From the NCBI GenBank assembly GCA_033239005.1, contig BSQZ01000129.1, positions 600,583-664,582 on the forward strand: a stretch of 64,000 nt of DNA, given 5' to 3'. The DNA comes from Lamellibrachia satsuma. Its lineage: Eukaryota; Annelida; Polychaeta; Sabellida; Siboglinidae. The number at the start of each line of letters is the position of its first letter. The first letter of the stretch is position 1. Positions 37,201-49,800 of this stretch are shown piece by piece. The notes below the pieces were generated by a model. The model ran no database searches. It worked only from the letters and a program-made list of their open reading frames with translations, and was not told the DNA's origin. The translations under genes were made by a program, and so were the position numbers.

Positions 37201-40200
37201 AGAACACCCCTAGCATGAATTGTTTGTTTTTTAGTGCTTCTGATATTTTGTCTACAATGGTCATTTGTCTACAATGGTCATCAGTGCCATGCTAGTGGAG
37301 TGATTTTTTCGAAAACCAAACTGATATTTGTACAGAAAGTTATATTTATTAATAAAATTTAACAGCCTGTTATATATTAATCTTTCCAATATTTTAGAGA
37401 AAGTTGGTAATATTGAAATTGGTTGATAGTTAGAAATTTTTTTTTTCTTTAGCTTTGTATATAGGTATTACCTTAGCTATTTTTAATTCATCTAGGAATA
37501 TTCCAGTATTTATACAGAGATTATATAAATATGTTAATGGTTTATAAAGCTTTTATGTTTTTTTAATTTACTGGAAATGTCATCCCATCCAGGACTAGAT
37601 ATTTTGAGAGAGTTTACTATTGCTGATACCTCATTTTCAGTTACCGGTTCAAGATATATAGTTTTAGTATTGCTGTTTTTCATGTATGACAGGGTCTGTT
37701 TGGTTCTGTGGAATGTTTTTTGCTAGGTTAGAGCCAACATTTACATAGAACTTATTAAAACATTCGCTTATTTGTTTTTTGTCTGATGTTACTACTTTGT
37801 TGACGATGAATTCTGTCTGCGTTATACGTTCATGTTTCTTGTTTATTATTTCTTTTAAAAGGGACCAAGACTTTTTAAGGTTATGCTTATTTTCTTCAAA
37901 GAGAGTTGCGTAATGTTCACGTTCAGATTTCCTTAGTAAGTCATTCAACTTACTTTTGTATACTTTATATTTAGTTTTGTTATATCTTGTGTTTTGTCTC
38001 ACATATTTAACATATAGTCTACTCTTCTCTTTTATTGAGTTTTTTAGCCCATATATTACCATGGTTTTCTATTCTTGTAGTTAAGCTTTATTGTTTTTAT
38101 GGGAAAGCAGTCATTGTATTCTCGCAGTAATGACTTATAAAATACTGAGTAGGCTGTTTGACAATTATTTGTGCATGTCATAATATCCCAGTCTAAATTT
38201 TGCACATTATTAAAAAATTTATAACTGTTTGTTGTGTACTTAAGATTGTTGGTTAATTTGCAATTATTATCAATGAGAAATATTGGGAAGTGGTCAGATA
38301 TATCTGTATACATAATGCCCCAGGGCATGTTTTTATGGTTATTTGTAAAAAAGTTATCAATTAATGTTGCCGATTGATTAGTTACTTGTGTTGGTTTATT
38401 TTTTAATGAAATATAAGAGGGTAAAAACATCAAGTTAAAGAAATTACATGTTGGTGCATGTACTTCATCGTTAAACAGATTAATGTTAAAGTCACCCATA
38501 ATGTAACATAATGTGTTTTCATTGTTAAGAATATCAAGTTTATTAGACATTTCATCAATACATTTGTTTATATCATTGTTTGGCGGTCTGTATATGACAC
38601 CAACTATAATATCTTTACCATATGAATTACTATCTTTATGAATCTCTATAAACTGACATTCTATGCAATCATTTAATTTAGTAATGTCTAATCTAGTGTG
38701 GTATGCAATATTGTCTTTAATATAGAATGCAACACCACCACCTACTTTAGCATGCCTATAAATATGTTGGTAAATCACAACTGTTGACATTGTAGTCTTG
38801 ACTCCATTTAATATAGCTTGCAGTTCTTTTAAATTATTACCAGCACAAAAATAATATTTCTGTCATCCGCAAAGAGTATAAATTTAGCTAGTTTTGATAT
38901 GTTACAAATATTGCTAAAATAGAATATAACTAACTTTGGACCTAAAAGTAGATCCCTGAGGCACCCCATTTGTTATGTTTAACAGCTTCGCAATGCACCG
39001 ATTAATTTCAACAAATTGCTTCCTGGTAGTGAGGTAACTTTTTATCCAATCATTTCCAACTGTATGTATGTATAGAAATTCATTGTTTTGATAAGTATTT
39101 CGTGATCTACTGTATCGAAGGCCTTTTTAATATCAATGAATACACCAGTACTGCAGTAGCATGTTTGTTAGTGTCCGTTGCATTTGAAATTTTCTCTATT
39201 AATTCCATTACCCCATGAGACGTAGACACAGCTGTATGGAAAAGGTGCTGACTTGAGTTTAGTATATCCTTAGCGTTGATAAAGTTGTCTGACCTAGTGA
39301 GGAACAGTCTCTAAAAATCTCCTATATACGGTAGTGGAATGTTGAACACTTATACACATGGCTTGCAATGCCTGGCAGGGAAAGGGTTAACAATGTTGAT
39401 ATAAGATAAAAGAACAGACAAACCTTTTCCAGGCGGCCAAGAAGCCTGACAGCGACACCTCTTCTCCTTTCTGTCCTCCAGCATACCTGAACAGCAGGGC
39501 CTTCCAGTACAGGGGCAGTCCACATGCCTACAAACACAGGGCCTTCCAGTACAGGGGCAGTCCACATGCCTACAAACACAGGGCCTTCCAGTACAGGGGC
39601 AGTCCACATGCCTACAAACACAGGGCCTTCCAGTACAGGGGCAGTCCACATGCCTACAAACACAGGGCCTTCCAGTACAGGGGCAGTCCACATGCCTACA
39701 AACACAGGGCCTTCCAGTACAAGGGCATACAACATGCCTACAAACACAGGGCCTTCCAGTAGAGCGGCAGTCCACATGCCTACAAACACAGGGCCTTCCA
39801 GTACAAGGGCATACAACATGCCTACAAACACAGGGCCTTCCAGTACAGGGACAGTCAACATGCCTACAAACACAGGGCCTTCCAGTACAAGGGCATACAA
39901 CATGCCTACAAACACAGGGCCTTCCAGTACAGGGACAGTCCACATGCCTACAAACACAGGGCCTTCCAGTACAAGGGCATACAACATGCCTACAAACACA
40001 GGGATTTCCAGTACAGGGGCAGCCCACATGCCTGCATACAACCTTCCAGTACAGGGGCAGGACGAGGGGAGACAGAGGTAGAAGGGGAGAGTGACAGGGA
40101 GAGCTAGAGAGGGAAGGAGAGGGATGGAAAGAGTGATTGGAGTTGACAGAAAGAAACTAAGATTGCAGAGTTCAGCCGTAGAAGGCTACAGATATGTAGA

Positions 40201-40834
40201 GTGAGCTGTTAGCAACCAACACAGACTTGTTTACACTGTATGAGCAGTGACAGGTGTACCTACACAACACAGCCGGGAGGGCAGACGGAAGTCAGTCTTA
40301 AGTAGACATAGCAGATGTCAGCTACAACAGTGACAACCTCTGATTTATGTATATCACTATCTTGTGTGGTGGCCACTCGCTATAGTAGAGAAAGACCTGA
40401 ATCGACCTGTTGATGTCTACATTACAACCAAGGTTGAACACAAATACTTCCAGTTTTGTGTAGTTGAGCTTGAGAAGTAAATAATTTAGGCTGGTTATCG
40501 TAACATTGTCACCTGGCACCAATAACACTGACTTAACACTGTTTTGAAATTATTTCTATTAATGGTAATGCTATCAAATATTATACAATTACTTCATGTT
40601 TTGTACAATGTATCAATTATCTTGTCACTGATCATTATTATCTACAGTTAATTAACTTAATATACACCACGATGAGATTAAGCTACAAAAAAACTGCTTT
40701 GAACAACACTGACTCGATGTCGCCCATTTGACCTTCTGGTAGATACCACAGTATGTTTGACCTTCCCCGATAGATACCAAACATGCACAACAACGCCGGC
40801 GTCTCTTTGACCTCCTCCAATTCCATGATGTCAA

Positions 40835-40880
<46 letters not shown>

Positions 40881-43800
40881 GTAACTTCACTGATATTTCA
40901 ATTAAATGGGATGATTGCAACATATTGGCTAACATTAGTCACATGAATTTACATTTCATTTATGGATTTATAAATTAAAAATGGTTTATGTGTATAAATG
41001 AACTTAGTTATGAAGATATAAACGTTGACTAGCCTACATTTAGATACTAGATACCCAAATCTTTGGGAGTATTATTTACATGTCACATGACCATGGTCAT
41101 GTGATGCATAGTGGCATCAATCTGCCGACAAAGGCTGAGTGGTGCCGCAGAAATATTTGGAGAATACAAACAAGTTTCTTTACAGGTAGATAACAAATTC
41201 AGTTTCAACATGAAAAACGACTGCTGAAGTAGTGGATGGAGTTGTTGAAGAACGGCATGGAACATGGCTAGAGCTCGTACAAAATAGCAGAAGGCACTAA
41301 GTGTTCTTATGCACCAACTAGGGTAGAAAGACTACACAACATGTCAAATGTACATGTACTAAGTGTCCTTATGCACCAACTAGGGTAGGAAGACTACAAC
41401 ATGTCAAACGTACATGACTAAGTGTCCTTATGCACCAACTAGGGTAGGAAGACTACAACGTGTCAAACGTACATGTACTAAGTGTCCTTATGCACCAACC
41501 AGGGTAGGAAGACTACAACATGTCAAACGTACATGTACTAAGTGTCCTTATGCATCAACTAGAGTAGGAAGACTACAACATGTCAAACGTACATGTACTA
41601 AGTGTCCTTATGCACCAACTAGGGTAGGAAGACTACAACGTGTCAAACGTACATGTACTAAGTGTCCTTATGCACCAACTAGGGTAGGAAGATTACAACA
41701 TGTCAAACGTACATGTACTAAGTGTCCTTATGCACCAACTAGGGTAGGAAGACTACAACGTGTCAAACGTACATGTACTAAGTGTCCTTATGCACCAACT
41801 AGGGTAGGAAGATTACAACATGTCAAACGTACATGTACTAAGTGTCCTTATGCATCAACTAGAGTAGGAAGACTACAACATGTCAAACGTACATGTACTA
41901 AGTGTCCTTATGCACCAACCAGGGTAGGAAGACTACAACATGTCAAACGTACATGTACTGTTAACAAATAAAACTTGTATAAAATGCAGAGATCACCACA
42001 CTCGTGATTCATCACAATGTTTATTTCCTAATAAATTGACAATTACCTTAACGACATCCTTCATATGTCCCAAGTCCACTTTCCCACCTTCTAGCTTAGA
42101 GAACACATCCCTGATTCGCTGAACGGTGATGTCCACTTCAGACAATGACGGTGGCTTCCCCGTTGGAAAGTAAAAAGGTTCTATGTGCACATCTTGCGCC
42201 ACATTCTGTGCTGGAAGAGCATGCGCCACCGGCGTGTCCTGTCTACTCCGACCAAGCACTGTTGACGCTTTCAATTTGATGTCTTTTGTCGTCTTTTCGG
42301 TTGCCGTTAGCGATGGTGGTGACGTTGACGACACATTTTGTGACGCCCGTTGTTGGGCCCGCCTCTCTTTCAGTTGCGCCTCTTTCCGACGGAGGAAGTT
42401 GTCCTCCGTGGACGCAGGTTCCCCCTCACTGCCATTTAAGGCTGTCTTCCGTAGAAGTGTCTCCTGAAAATAAAAAAAATATCGATCATGACTGATAAAC
42501 ATTGCAAATCTGAGTAGTACAATGTGAATTTATTTCAATTAATAAAGATCCTTGAATGGATTTGTCTTCCAGTTTCTTGGACTGTATATTATACATACTA
42601 TTTACCTCTCCAGAAACTTGTTGGTCTTCTCTCAATATTTCGGCCAACTCACGCAGCCTTCATTGACAGTAGCAAAGGACAGTAGCAAAGGGCAGTAGCA
42701 AAGTCAGTCCAATAATGAAGGACGAAAAATTCAGAGAATTCCAACAAGTTTCTTGAGAAGTAAATAACATTTCAAATAAAGATCTTCTTTATACTATACA
42801 CATATGATAAATATATCTTGAGTTTTTTTGGGAAAATAGCTATAGTTTCAGATGTTTTTAAAGTGATGGGGAGTTCATTCCAGACCCTAGGCGCAGTGAC
42901 AGAGAAAGCACGTTTACCCAAGTTAAGTTTTGTTTTAGGCACAATAAGTTGTCGTGAAATTGATGATTTGAGCTGCCTAGGGATATTTGAAAGATGCAGG
43001 AGACTAGCCAAGTAGGGTGGTTGTTGTGTAGATAGAGCACGGTATGTAAGCGTGGACAGCTTAAAATTAATCCGATAAGAAACTGGAAGCAGTGAAACCT
43101 GACCATAGCAGACACCATCGGGACTGCGCACTATGTCTGTTATGGACAGGTGTCAGTTATGGACAGGTGTCAGTTATGGAGAAATTAATGATGTGGATAC
43201 TCAGTAGGTGGCGCCATCATATTATACATGGTTACGTTGACGTTTGGTAGTTGGTACTGTCGAGAGCAGTACAAATGTGTTTCTTTGTTTTCAGGAACAA
43301 CATGTAATGTTAATATCACTAAACTTTTGGAAGAAACTTGTCATGTGCGTGGAAGAAGCTTCTCGGATGGCTCTGCACATCTATCAATATACTGCTGGTG
43401 GTGTACCGGTGGTGTACCGGTGGTGTACCGGTGCAGTGCATACTAAAATACCATGGTACAAAAACTTATTTGTCCGCCACTAAATGAACAAACAAGCAAA
43501 AAGGTCAAACCATAAATAATGATACATTTTAATCAATCCATCCACCTCAATATGAATATTAAATAAAAAATAGTGTAATTAAAATAGTGACGTTTCTAGA
43601 CGAGGTTCTGTGAAATAACAGCTGTTCTGTTCATATCCGAGCAGTAGTTCTGCTTTTCTCTTGAGGATCGAACTGGCCTGTGTTCGGCCAATGTGAAAAT
43701 CATCGGCTAACTGGCGGCAAGATTTGCCCGATTCTGCTGCCTTGATCAAGTAAACTTTGTGTCACAAGTCAGCGCGTTCCTTTTCGTATACATGATAACT

Positions 43801-46800
43801 GTGGAATGGAGTAACCTCAACTAATACTGGATTATATAAAGCAGTCAGTTCAATGCTACTGTAACTACCAGTTGGATGTGGGCCATTAATTATGTTGATG
43901 AAATCAATCACTGCCCCAGGAAAGGCCAGCTGGAATTACTTTGATGGCCAAAAGAAGCCAAGGTGTGAATATTGAAACTGCTGTCGGTGACCCTGACTGA
44001 CTCAGCCGATTATCAATGCACTTTGAACTGCCCACAAGCAGTGGGCCGACTATGAATTATTGGCTGATACGTTACTACTTATCAAGTCAACTTTGAGTCA
44101 CAAAGTCAGCGCGTTCTTCTTCGTTGATATGATCATTCTGGAATAACACATTTTGGGAAACTCCGTGACTCGGCAGCAGAAAACGTCTCGAAGGATATTC
44201 GGAATCTTATTCAAATGCAATAAACTATTCATGTTTATAATCATTCTTATATGTATATATTATTAAAGTTACTTGACAATAATCAGGAACACATACAATA
44301 TTATTACCTTTTTTGTTATAAAAACAGCAACATCGTGTAATGTCAGTCACACAATATGGCGGTTGGTTGGACCAAATTTCTTTTATTTATTGACTACATT
44401 ATGCAGATGGTATTACACAGAATACACACGTAGTGAGTTAGTGCGTATCAGCGGCGGCTCAGCCTGCCTCGTGGGATTGTCAATGCACTTTGAGTTGTCC
44501 GCAAGCGACAGGGTGACAATGTATGGTTGGATCCAAAGTCCCTGTCCGTTGTCCACATTGGCCAGGTGGCCGCTATGGACAGTTAGCGGACAGTGCTAAC
44601 TAATATGAAGGCATTCAGGACTTTCAAAAATATCCGTTATAAACAGATGTCCGTTATGGGCAGGTGTCTGCTAAGGTAGGTTTTACTGAATATATATCTC
44701 TTGACTTCTCTGGGAAGTATTCAGCTATGCTGCAATTAATGCATGAAGACTATTTATTCTGATATCCATCTCTGTCCGTAGCCAGGTACTCATTTAAACA
44801 GCTGAGTGAACTGTGGTAAGATTAGAGAGATTACCTCTACAACAAATTGGTGGGGTATCTGGGTAGGGAATTAGAAAAAATTGTCTGGTTATGTATTAGT
44901 TTTGTTTTATTCCAAATTTGGTTATAATCTTGAGAAGTCTAAATGAAGTGTAGTATGCCCCCTATTGTCATAACACTTAGAAAGATCACCTCTATGACAT
45001 CTCAATTTTATGTTTTTGGCTTGTTTCAAACTCACCTTGTGAAAAGGCAATCTATCTAGTATCAACTATGACTATTTCTACAAACGTGCTGGTTCGGGTG
45101 AAATCACTGGACAAACTATTCATTATTTTCGGCCAGATCTGGCCATATATACTATAATATATACTATAATATAATACTATAAAATAGGACTATTCACACA
45201 AGTTAATACAAAAGTAAACATTCAGTAAACTAACTGCACATATTACTTTAACTATTCATACAATATTCACTATTCACATACTATTCACTATTCACACACT
45301 ATTCACTATTCACACACTGTGATCTATTCTCACACTGTGAACTATTCACACACTGTGATATATTCACACACTATTCACAATTCACACAATATGAGCTATT
45401 CTCACACTATGAACTATTCACACATTATTCACTATTCACACACTATGAACTATTCACACACTGTGCTCTATTCATACACACTGTGATCTATTCACACACA
45501 ATGATCTATTTGATGCAATCACGTTCCATTATAACATTATTTTTCTTTACCACATAAACAAATAACGAAACTGTAATTGACTCTTCTGTAAGTGTACTAA
45601 AAACTGTAATTGCTTATACTATGTAACTACAATTGAATTGATGAAATGTAATCATAATACAGATTTGTGACAATGATTTTCTAGTTAAATAATAACATTA
45701 TTAATAATAATAATAATAATAGTAATAATAATAACAATAACTGGCACCAATCAGGAATCCTGCCAGTTTCCTCACCTTTGTAATAACCTTCAAATCGCAG
45801 TGCGCTACATTTTCATTCCCAACCGCGGTAACAGGGGGCGACGTTGCAGCCGCCGGAGAGAATCCCGGCTTAACTGGTGTACATATCCCATAATGCACTG
45901 CACTGCAGAGCGTGGACGCGCCAGAACCGAGTCGTAGAGCACAGACATCACAACTGTGTATGGAGCGAGACCAACGCAGGTCTACCACACTGCTGTAGTA
46001 AAGGGTGATACGGGAACACACGTACTGCAGCGACGCGTAACTGTGTGCGCTCGCTGGCGTCGACACCGTCTGCATCGTGTGCTAACAACACTGTCACTAG
46101 GTTTCATTGAATGAACATTAACTTGCAGCGCACACCATGGCAATGGTCGAAATCAGAGACGATGAAAATAGCTGCTTCGTTTGACAGTCTGAGAGCAGTC
46201 AGTGATAAACCGTATCATGTGACACACAGCTCCATCTGGCTGCAAATAATGGCACTATTTGACCCAGATGATGGTAACCGCGGCAGAAGAAGCAGCAGCA
46301 TCTACAGAATGAAGTATTCCGTGTTGTACCTATGTATGATGCTGCTTTTTGTCGACTCAAACACACAGTGTCTACGGCCAACCTCTCCACACGACTCAAA
46401 CACACACAGTGTCTACGGCCAACCTCTTCACAAGACTCAAACACACACAGTGTCTATGGCCAACCTCTCCACACAACTCAAACACACACAGTGTCTATGG
46501 CCAACCTCTCCACAGGAGACAGCAACTATCACCAGCAGATAATCCAGCAGCAAAACTTTCAAGAATGTTCACGTGGAGATAGCACTGCATAAACAGGCAC
46601 AGGATCCACCCTTAGATAAAGCGGCAGAGAGAGTCTCCTCAAGGGCATCTTCCTTGGTAGGTGATACGTGGGGCACTTTCCCTGGGAGGTGATGATGTAG
46701 AGCAGCCTTCCCAGACCAGATCTGACTGCCCCGGGGCACTCATAAAGGTTGTAGTCGGAAGCAGGTTAATCCATGTAGCTACAGTGCCACACACATGGTG

Positions 46801-49800
46801 CATTCCTATTTGTTGTAGTGCTTGTCATTATGGTTCCAGTGCGCACTGTTTCGGTATGCAGTGCTGTAAAAATGCCCAGTAGACAGGTTTATCTGTGTGA
46901 ATATGGGCATATGTCGGTACGTACCACGTACGTCATGGATCAGTCTGATGACTTATAATAAATCATATCCAATTGAGATCCATAGTGCTATAGTCACAGA
47001 CACAGCAGTCCTCCGAGTGAGGGAAAACACCCAATCCCTGGTTACACACCCACAAGTCGTGGGATCACACCATGGAGACACAACCCCCCACCTACAACAG
47101 GGTTGTCTTGGATGACGCTTGGAGGCAGCTCCTTGCATCCCACTCACAATCTCCGACACCCAGCCCTTCTTCCATCAGTGCTGGGATATGTTATCACCGG
47201 TGCCTTAACATGCAGCTTATCCCTTCCCAGTGAATGGGATCTGAGGTGAACTATGATAACGAACCCATGAGAGAGAGGTCATCCACGGGGTCACCTATAC
47301 CTAGGAGAGCCAGACGCCACACTGCTGCATCACTAAGTGGGGCAGTCAGGATGTAGTTGCTATGTATAGCCATGGAGATGAGCCCCAGCCCACTCTATCA
47401 GTGGCCTGATGACTGAGTCAGGCCTGGACCTCACTAAACCTTAGGAATGTTCATCTGCATACAGCAGGGTCAGTGCACAGTGATTACACAGTCCTGGCAG
47501 GGAACACTGCGAAATCAACACTCTAAATCATTGCAAGGCTTAAAGACCTGTCCCAATTACATTATGCAAAAGAGTATAGTTGAGATTACCACAGGCTACA
47601 GCTGCTGGTGTCTGCCAGCCTCCCTAACTTCACAAACTTCTCCTACAGTCCTTTGTGAAAACATTAGTTACACTGCAACCAGATAGTATCCTGTTTGCTA
47701 TACTACTTTGCTCAAGTTTCTGTCCTCTAAATTGTCCCACTGTGACATTCAGCATCCCTTCACTCCTCCTAGACCATTCAGCGTCCCTTCACTCCTCCCA
47801 GACCATTCAGCATCCCTTCACTCCTCCTAGACCATTCAGCATCCCTTCACTCCTCCTAGACCATTCAGCATCCCTTCACTCCTCCCAGACCATTCAGCAT
47901 CCCTTCACCCCTCCCAGACCATTCAGCATCCCTTCACTCCTCCTAGACCATTCAGAATCCCTTCACTCCTCCCAGACCATTCAGCATCCCTTCACTCCTC
48001 CTAGACCATTCAGCATCCCTTCACTCCTCCTAGACCATTCAGCATCCCTTCACTCCTCCCAGACCATTCAGCATCCATTCACTCCTCCCAGACAATTCAG
48101 CATCCCTTCAGTCCTCCTAGGCCATTCAGCATCCCTTCACTCCTCCCAGACTATTCAGCATCTCTTCACTCCTCCTAGACCATTCAGCATCCCTTCACTC
48201 CTCCCAGACCATTCAGCGTCTCTTCACTCCTCCTAGACCATACAGCATCCATTCACTCCTCCCAGACCATTCAGCATCCCTTCACTCCTCCTAGACCATT
48301 CAGCGTCCCTTCACTCCTCCCAGACCATTCAGCGTCCCATCACTCCTCCTAGACCATTCAGCATCCATTCACTCCTCCCAGACCATTCAGCGTCTCTTCA
48401 CTCCTCCTAGACCATTCAGCGTCTCTTCACTCCTCCCAGACCATACAGCATCCCTTCACTCCTCCTAGACCATTCAGCGTCTCTTCACTCCTCCTAGACC
48501 ATACAGCATCCCTTCACTCCTCCCAGACAATTCAGCGTCCCTTCACTCCTCCTAGACCATTCAGCATCCCTTCACTCCTCCCAGACCATTCAGCGTCTCT
48601 TCACTCCTCCTAGACCATACAGCATCCCTTCACTCCTCCTAGACCATTCAGCATCCCTTCACTCCTCCTAGACCATTCAGCGTCCCTTCACTCCTCCCAG
48701 ACCATTCAGCGTCCCTTCACTCCTCCTAGACCATTCAGCATACATTCACTCCTCCCAGACCATTCAGCATCCCTTCACTCCTCCTAGACCATTCAGCATC
48801 CATTCACTCCTCCCAGACCATTCAGCATCCATTCACTCCTCCCAGACCATTCAGCGTCCCTTCACTCCTCCTAGACCATTCAGCATCCCTTCACTCCTCC
48901 CAGACCATTCAGCGTCCCTTCACTCCTCCTAGACCATTCAGCGTCCCTTCACTCCTCCCAGACCATTCAGCGTCTCTTCACTCCTCCCAGACCACTCAGC
49001 ATCCCTTCAATCCTCCCAGACAATTCAGCATCCCTTCACTCCTCCCAGACCATTCAGCATCTCTTACCATAGATGTATAGTAATCTGATCTTATTAGTAC
49101 TATATGTCTGTGCTCAGACAAACAGTGGGTAAACCCCTAGTGGACACCCCAGAAATTAATATTTCCATTTTCAGCAAATTACGCAACCAAGTGTAAGACA
49201 GAGGAATGTTTGGTTTTAATTATTTTTCCTATACATAATTAGAGTCTTGTGTTGATAGTTAAAAGCTATATGATATAGTTAAATCAGCAATACACGCCAC
49301 CAAATTAGATAAACTTAAATATCTAATTTTTTTTATTTGACACAGGCTCATAAACCATTAAGTGCTGTATACATTTTCAAAATCGATCAATTACTATGAT
49401 TCTTTAAACTGATGGTACATCTTGGAAAACGTAGCGTATGTAAAACAATAGAGCTAATGAACCCATTTCTTATGACAATTGTAAGAACTTGTTCAGGAAA
49501 ACAATCACAATTATCTTCCCAATTTATATGAAATTTGGTGTACTTATCCAGAATTGTTTGATCTATGCAGCAATGCAACTGAAAACAGGTCTCACGATTT
49601 TACAATTTAACAAGAAGCATCGTATTTGGCGTAAACACCACACTGCGGTAGCTGACATCCAAAACTTGCTCGTGTATTATCCACTACAATTTAAATTCCT
49701 TTCTATTAATACTAATAATAAATTCACACGTCTGTAAAATATTATTAAAACTATTCTTTAGCCATGTTTGGTACAAATATATGTTGAGGTAAAGACAGTG

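Noticed and set aside
39322..40081. Cys-rich and other frames of 185-239 codons
   Set aside because: By-products of the 42-bp array; the real reading frame is the PPP2R3 exon at 39424-39527.
41414..41971. [15 protein letters not shown] repeat frame, zinc-finger-like at first sight
   Set aside because: It is the 60-bp minisatellite; no Cys/His spacing of a known finger is kept and it is antisense in an intron.
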